Made by a program: the position numbers and the translations under genes. Below, in pieces: positions 35,424 to 44,115 of a stretch of 64,000 nucleotides of DNA. Each line of letters opens with the position of its first letter. The first letter of the stretch is position 1. The notes beneath the pieces were generated by a model. That model searched no databases. It was not told where the DNA came from and saw only the letters and a list, made by a program, of their open reading frames with translations. Source of the DNA: Polynucleobacter kasalickyi (GTDB lineage Bacteria > Pseudomonadota > Gammaproteobacteria > Burkholderiales > Burkholderiaceae). The DNA lies in contig NZ_FWXJ01000007.1 of assembly GCF_900176405.1 (NCBI RefSeq), forward strand, positions 1-64,000. The letters are read 5' to 3'.

Positions 35424-37718
35424 ATGTCTGCCAAATTTATCCGGATTGTATCTTTCATTCAGTTAATTGCATTTTGTCAATTAAGTTTATTTCCCTTGCT
35501 TAGTTTGGCAAAAGATGAACCGCTTAACGCCAACCCTGATCAATATATATCGGTGAAGTCACCATCCCTAAAAGACTACAACATTCCACTTCGATTATTA
35601 GGTGCTCCTACTCCGATTAGTTTAAAAGGTAGTGATGATCAATTTGAGATTGGCTTTAACTTTCATATTGATGAACTTGTTACAAAAGCAGAGTTAAACC
35701 TTGCTTATTCGTACTCAAAAGCACTTTTAAATGAGTTGTCTCAAATCGATATTTTGGTGAATGGGCAACTCATTGAATCCTTATCTGTCGATAGCTCTCA
35801 GGGCGATAAGGTTCTGACCAAGGTCATTACGATTCCAGCCCAATTAATCGCCGATAAAAATACCATTAAATTTCAATTTAATGGTCACTATGCCTCGGAA
35901 TGTGAAGACCCTAAAGATTCAAGACTATGGGCAATTATTGATAATGCAAGCACGCTAAAACTAGCTGTGAATCGTTTCCATCTTAAAAATAATTTAAACC
36001 ATTTCCCTCACCCCTACGTCGATGATCAAAGTTTAAGAAAAGGAAAATTACCATTCTCTTTTATTGGTAATGTGGATCGTAATACTTTAGAAGCAGCTGG
36101 AGTATTAGCGTCCTATTTCGGCACATCTGAGTACGGCACTCACCGATACGAAGCTTTATTTAATGATATTCCAAAGTCTGGGCATGGCGTTTTGTTCGTG
36201 TCCGATGTGAACCAACTTTCACTCCTAGGCATCAATTTTCCAGAGGAGGTGGGCATTTTAGAAGTAACAAATCCTAGAGATCCCTATGGTAAATTATTAA
36301 TTTTCAACGCAAAGAATGGCTCATTCACAAAAATCAATGTAACGAACTTGATTAATAATGTTGGCAAGTTAGACGGCGATAGAATCAATTTCACCAAAGC
36401 TCCGACCATTGCCAAGCGTGAACCTTATGATTCATCTGCTTGGATCTCTGGCAAAAGACCTTTAAAGTTTAGTGAGATCATTCCTAGTAGTGACAACCTG
36501 GGTTCCTCAGGTTACGGCGATAGCCGTATTCCTCTTGCGTTTGAGTTGCCGCCTGACTTGTTCGGTTTAACTTACAAGGATGGTGTGGACTTTCATTTAA
36601 AGTACCAATACACCGTTCTTGAAAAAAATCCGAATGCACAGTTAATTATTTATGATGAGAAAAAATTCATTAAACAGTTACCCTTGTTTCCTCAGGTAAA
36701 GAACGATTCCTATAAATTTTTACAACCACTGTTAGGTTCAAGGGCTAACCAACCGACAACCATTGATAACAATACCTTTTTCAACCAAGTAAGCTTTAGC
36801 ACCCCTGTAACCAATCAAGTCAATAATGTTCAACTGAGAAGTTATTTCAATTACGATACCCAACCCGTATTGAATTGTAATGTTGCCCCAGAGCAGACCT
36901 CGCTCTACAAGCAAAATATTGATCCAAACTCTACTGTAGATATTTCAAAGCTCTCACATTTCATCAAAATGCCGAACTTGTACTCTTTTAGTCAAAAGGG
37001 CTTTCCTTATTCTGTAATGGCTGACTTATCAGATACAGCAATTATCATTCCTTCGTCGCCGAATCAAAGCGAAGTCACTAGTTATTTAAATGTCCTTGGT
37101 TTTTTAGGTTCTACGGTTAAAAACCCCGCCTACAATATGAGCCTTAGGTTAGATAATGATTTCAAAGATATTGAGCAAAAAAATCTTATTTATCTTGGCA
37201 TGAATAATGAGTCAATGCTTTACAAAACATGGAAAATTGAACGCTATTTAAGTCGCTTTTACTCCGGTAGTACTCAAGATGGTTTTACAGCCAAAATTAA
37301 AAACTTCTTTAATTTTTTTCAAGCTGATGATGGTATCCACTCTTTAAAAAACCATAGTAAAGCTGCTTTTCTGGTCAGTTTTAAGTCGCCCTATAACAGC
37401 AATAAAAGCGTAGTTGTATTTGCTAGTCAAGACCCAGCCAATTTAACTGCAATCACAGATGCCCTTCAAGAAAAGGCCAGTAAAGGAATTTATATTAAGG
37501 GCTCAATTTCTGAGTTCACCAATAAATCGATTAATGCGGCTGATGTGGCTGAAACCTACTATGTGGGCAAACTCAAACCGTTTGAAAGTATTTTTTGGTA
37601 TTTTAAAAACCACCCATTGACATTAACCGGTCTTACTTTTTTTGCATTATTTATCATTAGCTTGATACTTTATTTTGCACTGAGGATGAACGTTAAAAAA
37701 CGAGTATCACACCATTAA
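35424..37718 (+). CDS. bcsB: Cellulose synthase periplasmic subunit BcsB, copy 1
   Basis: Guides the glucan through the periplasm and is needed for BcsA activity. The 764 residues begin with a signal sequence (QLSLFPLLSLAKDEP), carry carbohydrate-binding and flavodoxin-like repeats (FQFNGHYASECEDPKDSRLW is a family hallmark, also SAWISGKRPLKF) and end with a single membrane anchor (LTGLTFFALFIISLILYFAL) that packs on BcsA. It pairs with bcsA1 just upstream. It is clearly diverged from the second BcsB at 46266. Confidence 0.92.
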   Translation: MSAKFIRIVSFIQLIAFCQLSLFPLLSLAKDEPLNANPDQYISVKSPSLKDYNIPLRLLGAPTPISLKGSDDQFEIGFNFHIDELVTKAELNLAYSYSKALLNELSQIDILVNGQLIESLSVDSSQGDKVLTKVITIPAQLIADKNTIKFQFNGHYASECEDPKDSRLWAIIDNASTLKLAVNRFHLKNNLNHFPHPYVDDQSLRKGKLPFSFIGNVDRNTLEAAGVLASYFGTSEYGTHRYEALFNDIPKSGHGVLFVSDVNQLSLLGINFPEEVGILEVTNPRDPYGKLLIFNAKNGSFTKINVTNLINNVGKLDGDRINFTKAPTIAKREPYDSSAWISGKRPLKFSEIIPSSDNLGSSGYGDSRIPLAFELPPDLFGLTYKDGVDFHLKYQYTVLEKNPNAQLIIYDEKKFIKQLPLFPQVKNDSYKFLQPLLGSRANQPTTIDNNTFFNQVSFSTPVTNQVNNVQLRSYFNYDTQPVLNCNVAPEQTSLYKQNIDPNSTVDISKLSHFIKMPNLYSFSQKGFPYSVMADLSDTAIIIPSSPNQSEVTSYLNVLGFLGSTVKNPAYNMSLRLDNDFKDIEQKNLIYLGMNNESMLYKTWKIERYLSRFYSGSTQDGFTAKIKNFFNFFQADDGIHSLKNHSKAAFLVSFKSPYNSNKSVVVFASQDPANLTAITDALQEKASKGIYIKGSISEFTNKSINAADVAETYYVGKLKPFESIFWYFKNHPLTLTGLTFFALFIISLILYFALRMNVKKRVSHH

Positions 37719-37756
37719 ATACTCGCCAATTGAATCACCTAATCCAAAGAGAAGAA

Positions 37757-39016
37757 ATGTCAGAAAAAAAAATTAATTCTTTACTACATACTTTCTGTAC
37801 GGTATGCATTAGTCTGACTTTATCTTTTTTTTTGAATACAGAACAGGTTGTTGCAGCTGAAACCTTGACGAATCATCTCGGGTGTCAAGCGAACCAATGG
37901 GAGCTTTGGGAACATTACAAAAAACAATTTCTACAAGAAGATGGGCGAATCATCGACTATGCCACACCAATTGAACACTCTACTTCTGAAGGCCAATCTT
38001 ATGGCATGATGTTTTCCCTCATCCATAATGACCCAGAAAATTTTCAAAGAATTTGGAACTGGACGCTTGCCAATTTATTCGATAACGATCTAAATAACAA
38101 TTTACCTGCTTGGCAGTGGGGGAAAAAAGCCGATAATACCTGGGGAGTAGTTGACTTTAACTCAGCCTCAGATGCTGATTTATGGTTTGCTTATGCTCTT
38201 CTTGAAGCTGGTCGTATCTGGAAGAATAAAACCTATACAACTCAAGGACTCCAAATGATTAACCTCATTGAAAAAAGAGAGTTTATAGATCTTCCTGGCT
38301 TTGGAAAAATGATTTCTACAGGATATATTAAAAAAGCCAGTTTAAATAAGACAAAATGGTCACTGAATCCAAGTTATTACCCTTTACCTCTGTTAAGAAG
38401 AATTGCAGCAGAAAGGAATAACTTGCAATGGGACGAAATCGTTGCCAATGTTCCTAGAGTGATTCGAGAAGGCAGTCCTAAAAAATTTCCCGCTGACTGG
38501 ATTTACTACAAACTTAATGATGGAGATATTCCTGAATTCTACTTTGACCAAACCCGAGGACAAAAAAGTAGCTTTGATGCTATCAGGGTCTATTTATGGG
38601 CTGGAGTGACTCATCCGGATGACCCCCTCCGGAAAGATATTCTGTTGTCAATTTCAGGAATTATTAATGCAATTACGATTAAAGGATACGTTCCTGAAAA
38701 AATTGACGCCTTTACCGGGGAGATTATTAATAATGCTTACTCTCCCTTTGGGTTTTCTGCAGCTGTAGCACCCTATTTTTACGCGATTGGTCGCAAAGAA
38801 ACGGCTCAAAGCCAAGTATCAAGAGCTAATTGGATGATTAAGAAAAGTCAATCGCCTGAAAATGCGAATACGAATAGGTTACGTTATTACGATTACTCTT
38901 TGAGTTTGTTTGGCCTAGGATTTACCGAAGGTTTTTACCGCTTCAATCTCAATGGCTTCTTAGAAACGAGTTGGATGCACAATAATTGTGCAAAATTTAA
39001 TGTAACTTATCAATAA
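37757..39016 (+). CDS. bcsZ: Periplasmic endo-1,4-beta-glucanase BcsZ (GH8)
   Basis: Glycoside hydrolase family 8 enzyme that trims cellulose during export. A signal sequence (TLSFFLNTEQVVAAE) is followed by the GH8 core. The likely acid is the glutamate of HSTSEGQSYGMM (E78), and the likely base-side aspartate is in SSFDAIRVYLW (D274); DFNSASDADLW is also typical. I start at the ATG at 37757 with GAGAAG before it; an upstream TTG at 37730 would add nine residues. It is the only BcsZ in the locus and would serve both synthases. Confidence 0.93.
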   Translation: MSEKKINSLLHTFCTVCISLTLSFFLNTEQVVAAETLTNHLGCQANQWELWEHYKKQFLQEDGRIIDYATPIEHSTSEGQSYGMMFSLIHNDPENFQRIWNWTLANLFDNDLNNNLPAWQWGKKADNTWGVVDFNSASDADLWFAYALLEAGRIWKNKTYTTQGLQMINLIEKREFIDLPGFGKMISTGYIKKASLNKTKWSLNPSYYPLPLLRRIAAERNNLQWDEIVANVPRVIREGSPKKFPADWIYYKLNDGDIPEFYFDQTRGQKSSFDAIRVYLWAGVTHPDDPLRKDILLSISGIINAITIKGYVPEKIDAFTGEIINNAYSPFGFSAAVAPYFYAIGRKETAQSQVSRANWMIKKSQSPENANTNRLRYYDYSLSLFGLGFTEGFYRFNLNGFLETSWMHNNCAKFNVTYQ

Positions 39017-39040
39017 ATGTTGTTTTTTTAAGATTCTTTT

Positions 39041-39150
39041 TATAATATTTATTTCACAATCAATGATTTGTCCAAATTTAACATCGTTATAATAAAATTT
39101 ATTTATATTTAATTAGTGCTTTTCACTTTAAATCATTATTTGGAGTTTTT
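39041..39150 (+). promoter_or_regulatory. Possible internal promoter ahead of bcsC2
   Basis: The 134-bp gap between bcsZ and bcsC2 is the longest in the locus and very AT-rich. It holds TATAAT at 39041-39046 and again at 39088-39093. A GGAG lies ahead of the TTG start of bcsC2. Transcription start not provable from sequence. Confidence 0.35.
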
Positions 39151-42100
39151 TTGAAATTTTCCCCTTTAAAATTAACAGCTTGTACTTTACTGCTGGCAAG
39201 CTCTCCAGTCGCCTTTTCTCAGGCTGATAGTGCCTTTAAAGTATTATCCGATCAAGCCCAGTTTTGGCAGTCCAAGGGTGATTATGCAAAGGCTGCACAA
39301 TCTTGGAAAAAAATCTTATTAATTGATCCTGCAGATGACAAGGCATTGTACGGACTTGCTATTAGTGAGTTAAATAGTAAAAATCCTGAGAACGCTAAAA
39401 GTTACCTTGCGAAGTTGAAATCCGTATCGCCAAATAGTAAATATATTATTTCTCTGGAGCAAGAAATCGTTCTTCGTAGCACGAACTCTGGTACCTTGAT
39501 TGAGTCAGCAAGAAAAGCAAGTCAACGCGGTGACGTTGAGAAATCTAAACAATTATTTGAACAAGCCCTTGGCAACATCAAACCTCAAGGCCCTTTGGGG
39601 CTTGAGTACTACAGTGTTTTAGATCGCAACAAAGAGTCTAAAAAAGAAGCGATTGAAGGTTTCGCACGGATGGCTAAAGAATCCCCTGAGGATCCTCTTA
39701 TCCAACTAGAATATGCCAAAAGATTGATTACGGTGGAGTCTAGTAGAACCGAAGGTATTAATCGTTTAGCAGGTTTGGCAAGTGATCCGACTTTAAAAGA
39801 GGCTGCGGTTGAAAATTGGCGACAAGCATTAATTTGGGGGGGGCCTCCAAATAGTCGTGCCACTGCCCAATTCGATCGTTATCTAAAAGTAGTACCAGAT
39901 GATGCTGAAATCAGAGCACTCTTAGCAGAGGGCAAGTCTGGTGCTGTCAGAGCGAATGTAAGTAGTGAACCATACCATAATCCTAAAATATTAAGAGATG
40001 CTAAAGCGGCTCTTGCTGCTGGCGATGATCAAATGGCTTTCCAAATTTTGCAAGATGGGATAGCCGGAGATCCAACTGACCCTTGGACGAGGTTTGAATT
40101 AGCCAAACTTTATCTAAAAGAGGGGCAAAAACAAGAAGCCATTGGCCTCGTAAATGGCTTGCTTTCAAGTCAGCCGAACGATCCAAACACCATTTATGCA
40201 ACGGCGATGCTTTACTCCCAGATGGATGATTGGCCAAACGCTTTAAAATTTATCGAAAAAGTTAACCCACGCTTAAGAAGCCCTTCAATTGCAGAGTTTC
40301 AACGGGCAGCATGGATGGAAGTGCAACTGATTTATGCTGTTGAATTTGCCAGAAAGGGTTCTACGACCCAAAGTATGTCAGTTTTCAATCGTGCAGAGAT
40401 CATTGCTGGTCAAGACCCTGCCCTACTAGGAAAACTTTCTCGTGCTTATATTGACGCTGGTATGACCGATAAAGGTGTCAATTTATTACGCCAAAAAGTT
40501 ACTCTTAGTGCTGGAAAATCAACGGATTTATTGATTGAATACGGCAACGTTTTATTAAAAACGAATCAATCCGTAGAAAGTTCAAATATCCTCAGGCAGT
40601 TGCAGTTAAAAAGCTTGTCTGCTGAGCAAAAACAAAATTTCGATCAATTAGTCTATGCTTACTCCGTTAAGCAAGCTGAGTCCTTAGTTCAGTTGGGTAA
40701 GCCAAGAGAAGCGATTAGAATTTTGGTAGATTTGCAGAACCAACGCCCGACCGATAGCGGTACTTTAATTGCCTTAAGTAATGCGTATGCTGCGAATGGA
40801 CAAGGTCCCAAGGCCATTGAATTATTGCAAAACTTGGAAGAAAAATACCCAAATAATCCAGATATTATTTATAGCCTAGTACTTGCTAATATTCAGTCAA
40901 GAAACTTTCCCAAAGCATTAGGTCACCTAGAACGTTACATAACTTTTGACCCGAATAATCCAGACATATTAGATAAAGCTGGCCGTGCTTATAGAAGCAT
41001 GAACAAGCTGACAACTGCTCAAGAGTACTTTAATGCGTCGATAGAAAATAAGGAACGGAATGCTGTTTCGAGTGGAAGTTCAAGTTCTAGCCTTGCAAAT
41101 ATTACAAGTTTAGGAACCATTCCGACCGATTTCTATAAGGGTAAAATTCCTCCTAAACCTGAACCTTCAAGGCTAATGGCAGCAAGAGGTAAAAATCCTC
41201 TGAGTGATCCTTTTGCAATGGATACTGAAATTCCTAATCCAGTTGCATTACCAAAATACCTGGCAAACAACATCAATGTAAAACCTACTTCAACTGAAGA
41301 AGCTTTGCAAGAAATTAAAGAAACGCAAAGCCCACAAGTCCTCGCAGGTTTATCATTTAGAAGTCGGACAGGAGATTCTGGCTCATCAAGACTGACAGAT
41401 ACCCAAACACCTGTTGAGATTAGAATGCCGCTTGGCGATGGCAAGGTGGCGGCTCGTGTCACACCAGTGAATCTCAACTCTGGCTCAGTAGCACAAAACA
41501 CTTATAGTTCTTTAACATACGGCTCAGGTCCTCTCGCAACCGGCACCGTGAATACACCACAGGTTAGTGGTTTAGGCCTATCCCTTGCCTATGATGTGAA
41601 TAACTTAGGTTTAGATATTGGCATGACGCCTCAAGGCTTTCAGTACTCAACCATTACCGGTGGCATTCGCTACGGTACTTATATAAATTCGGCGAACACG
41701 ATCAGAGTGACTGGTGCTCTCTCTTCTAGACCCGTCACTGATAGCGTACTTTCATTTGGTGGCGTGACCGACAATAGAACCAACTTATCGTGGGGTGGCG
41801 TAACGGCTACTGGTGGACGCATTGGGGTCAGTAAATCTTTCGGCATCGATAATACGAATGCGCTTTATGCAAATGCGTCCTACCATGCGATTGAAGGAAA
41901 CAATGTAGACTCCAACACGAGAACTGAGTTTAGTGGTGGTGTGTACAAAGAGTTTAGACAAACCGGTAGTGAGAGATTTCGTATTGGTTTAAATATGACC
42001 AACTTTGGCTTTAACAAAGACTTGAGTTATTACACCTACGGTCAAGGTGGTTACTTCAGTCCACAACAGTATCTTGCGGTCAGTATTCCTTTATCGGTTG

Positions 42101-42492
42101 AAGGACAACAGGAAGATTTAATTTACTCTGTTACAGGCTCCTTAGGATGGCAATCATTTAATCAAGATGGTTCTAACTTTTTCCCAACCAACATTGGCAT
42201 GCAAAATGCGGCGAATGCAAGTCTTGCGGCGAATCCACAATTTGGTAAATCAGCTGCCATTTACCCAAGTAATTCTGTGTCTAACTTATCCTATAGCCTC
42301 AATGCATCGACGCTTTACAAGTTAGAGCCTCAACTCTTTTTAGGTGGTGTGTTGCAGTTTGAGAACTCCGGCAATTACAACCAATGGGCGGCAAGCTTGT
42401 TCTTAAGATACAGTTTTGAGGAAATTACTCAGTCATTAAAACTACCGATTTCTCCTCTTTTATCGCCTTATTCACAGTTTCCTGCATATTAA
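39151..42492 (+). CDS. bcsC: Cellulose synthase outer-membrane subunit BcsC, copy 2
   Basis: Second full-length BcsC, 1113 residues. Signal peptide (TLLLASSPVAFSQ), TPR solenoid over about 30-640 (KALYGLAISELNSKN, PNTIYATAMLYSQMDDW), Ser-rich linker, then the outer-membrane barrel (SFGGVTDNRTNLSWGGVTATG, YYTYGQGGYFSPQQY). The plan and many motifs match copy 1, so the two arose by duplication and then diverged. The start is TTG behind TGGAG. It heads the second module bcsC2-bcsP-bcsQ-bcsA2-bcsB2. Confidence 0.93.
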   Translation: MKFSPLKLTACTLLLASSPVAFSQADSAFKVLSDQAQFWQSKGDYAKAAQSWKKILLIDPADDKALYGLAISELNSKNPENAKSYLAKLKSVSPNSKYIISLEQEIVLRSTNSGTLIESARKASQRGDVEKSKQLFEQALGNIKPQGPLGLEYYSVLDRNKESKKEAIEGFARMAKESPEDPLIQLEYAKRLITVESSRTEGINRLAGLASDPTLKEAAVENWRQALIWGGPPNSRATAQFDRYLKVVPDDAEIRALLAEGKSGAVRANVSSEPYHNPKILRDAKAALAAGDDQMAFQILQDGIAGDPTDPWTRFELAKLYLKEGQKQEAIGLVNGLLSSQPNDPNTIYATAMLYSQMDDWPNALKFIEKVNPRLRSPSIAEFQRAAWMEVQLIYAVEFARKGSTTQSMSVFNRAEIIAGQDPALLGKLSRAYIDAGMTDKGVNLLRQKVTLSAGKSTDLLIEYGNVLLKTNQSVESSNILRQLQLKSLSAEQKQNFDQLVYAYSVKQAESLVQLGKPREAIRILVDLQNQRPTDSGTLIALSNAYAANGQGPKAIELLQNLEEKYPNNPDIIYSLVLANIQSRNFPKALGHLERYITFDPNNPDILDKAGRAYRSMNKLTTAQEYFNASIENKERNAVSSGSSSSSLANITSLGTIPTDFYKGKIPPKPEPSRLMAARGKNPLSDPFAMDTEIPNPVALPKYLANNINVKPTSTEEALQEIKETQSPQVLAGLSFRSRTGDSGSSRLTDTQTPVEIRMPLGDGKVAARVTPVNLNSGSVAQNTYSSLTYGSGPLATGTVNTPQVSGLGLSLAYDVNNLGLDIGMTPQGFQYSTITGGIRYGTYINSANTIRVTGALSSRPVTDSVLSFGGVTDNRTNLSWGGVTATGGRIGVSKSFGIDNTNALYANASYHAIEGNNVDSNTRTEFSGGVYKEFRQTGSERFRIGLNMTNFGFNKDLSYYTYGQGGYFSPQQYLAVSIPLSVEGQQEDLIYSVTGSLGWQSFNQDGSNFFPTNIGMQNAANASLAANPQFGKSAAIYPSNSVSNLSYSLNASTLYKLEPQLFLGGVLQFENSGNYNQWAASLFLRYSFEEITQSLKLPISPLLSPYSQFPAY

Positions 42493-42577
42493 TTTGAAAA
42501 TCCATGTGTCCCATTCTTTCACTTAAATATCTTCAAAACTCTCTTCAATTTATTTTTTTAAATAGGTTCTAAACATT

Positions 42578-43357
42578 ATGGCAAACATCAACGATATAGA
42601 AAGTTTGTTTAGTCTAATCGGTCAATCTCCCAATGACTACAAGGAGTTTTATCACGAGAAAAATGGCCTCCATGCCCTAGATAAGTGGAGTTATTTAAAG
42701 AATATTCAACTCGAAAACCCAAATGAAGAGGGAATTTCTATTTTTGAAAATGGCCCTGTGAATCCTAGTGGGAACAATGCAGCGAACAGTATGACAAATA
42801 CTCCAATTACGCAGGTTCCGATTAGTGAAGCAATCCCAGTTCAAAAGGTGGCTGCATTTACCCCCCCAGATGTGGTTATCACTGCGCCTAAAGTCGAAAG
42901 ATATACCTCTCCAGTGATCGAATCGAAACAAACCATCACCCCGGTCGAAAATAGCGATGCTCCACAAACTAGCACGTTTTCCGAACCCATTGTTGAGTTG
43001 AAAGAACCTGAACCTTTAGTAGCTTTAGAGCCATTAACTCCCCCTGTTTATAAGCCGGCGAATGCTCCCCAGTCTATGCCCCCAGCCCCAAAAGTTTATA
43101 GTACAACGGCCATTCCTTCTGTACCTACATTCGCAACGAGTTTTAATAGCCCAGTGAACTCTTCGACTTCGACAACTTTTACGTCAAGCTTCATTAAACC
43201 AACTACTTCAGCAAACTCGAATTTGCAATCGACTTTTACTCCTGCACCAGTTGAGCCAACTCCTGTTACGAAAAGTGCCAACGCACCTGAAACAAAACCG
43301 AATACACAAACTGCAAGTCCATTGAACTCAATTTTCTCAAGATTGGAACAAAAGTGA
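42578..43357 (+). CDS. bcsP: Cellulose biosynthesis protein BcsP-like (Pro/Thr-rich)
   Basis: A 259-residue protein with a short conserved head (DIESLFSLIGQSPNDYKEF, HALDKWSYLKNI) and a long low-complexity Pro/Thr/Ser/Ala tail, probably disordered. Such a head before bcsQ matches the BcsP/BcsR group of small cytoplasmic factors in betaproteobacterial cellulose operons. They are thought to work with BcsQ in placing or activating the synthase. The call rests on position and the head motif; the tail gives no functional clue. Its TGA overlaps the GTG start of bcsQ. Confidence 0.7.
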   Translation: MANINDIESLFSLIGQSPNDYKEFYHEKNGLHALDKWSYLKNIQLENPNEEGISIFENGPVNPSGNNAANSMTNTPITQVPISEAIPVQKVAAFTPPDVVITAPKVERYTSPVIESKQTITPVENSDAPQTSTFSEPIVELKEPEPLVALEPLTPPVYKPANAPQSMPPAPKVYSTTAIPSVPTFATSFNSPVNSSTSTTFTSSFIKPTTSANSNLQSTFTPAPVEPTPVTKSANAPETKPNTQTASPLNSIFSRLEQK

Positions 43358-44115
43358 AAATAGTAACCATTTTTTCAACCAAAGGTGGAGTAGGCAAGTC
43401 TACAATTAGCGCGAACTTTAGCTCAGTTTCATTACTTGAAGGTCGTGATGTGATCACGCTCGACTTTGATCCTAATAATTCGCTGAGATATCACTTCGGT
43501 TTTGCCCAATCAAGTATTGATGGCCATGCGCTTGCAACTTTAAGCAAAACGTCTTTAAAGAACCAAATTAAAGTAAGTCCTGATCGTTCAAAGATATTAC
43601 CTTTTGGTAATTTAGATGATGATCAATTGAATGCTTACGAAGAACTATTACTGCAAGACCCTATGATGCTCAGAAAAGAAATTGAGAGCATGAATCTAAA
43701 TGCGTCTGATATCGTGATTATTGATGCTCCTGCTGGGTCAACGATTTATTCTCAACAAGCATTAAATGCCAGTGATGTTGTGGTAGTTCCATTGTTAGCT
43801 GATGCAAGCTCCTACTTAACCTTGCCGCAAAGTATTACGATGTTAAAACGACACTGTTTAAATCGTCCAAACTTTGATGGTTTTATGGTTATCCTCAACC
43901 AGGTGAACCGTAGTTTTGAGTTGAATACAAACATTACAGAAATCATAAAAACAAAATTTGTGAATCATGTTTTTGCAGAAATTCATCAAGACCAAGCAAT
44001 TCCAGAAGCATTAGCATGTGGCACGAATGTTTTGTCTTATGCCCCAGAAAGCCTTGGTGCACAAGATATGATTGATGCTGCTCAAATTCTTGAAACCTAT
44101 TTCTTAGGAAAGTAA
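43354..44115 (+). CDS. bcsQ: Cellulose biosynthesis ATPase BcsQ (ParA/MinD type)
   Basis: A 253-residue SIMIBI ATPase with the deviant Walker A KGGVGKST (10-17), switch DFDPNNSLRYHFG and Walker B VIIDAPAG. In enterobacteria BcsQ places the cellulose machinery at a pole and is required for activity. The start is GTG, overlapping the bcsP stop (GTGA). bcsA2 begins directly after its stop. One copy serves the whole locus. Confidence 0.9.
   Translation: MKIVTIFSTKGGVGKSTISANFSSVSLLEGRDVITLDFDPNNSLRYHFGFAQSSIDGHALATLSKTSLKNQIKVSPDRSKILPFGNLDDDQLNAYEELLLQDPMMLRKEIESMNLNASDIVIIDAPAGSTIYSQQALNASDVVVVPLLADASSYLTLPQSITMLKRHCLNRPNFDGFMVILNQVNRSFELNTNITEIIKTKFVNHVFAEIHQDQAIPEALACGTNVLSYAPESLGAQDMIDAAQILETYFLGK

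Noticed and set aside
41133..41501. Minus-strand open frame of 122 codons inside bcsC2
   Set aside because: Antisense to the BcsC linker; low-complexity bias explains its length.
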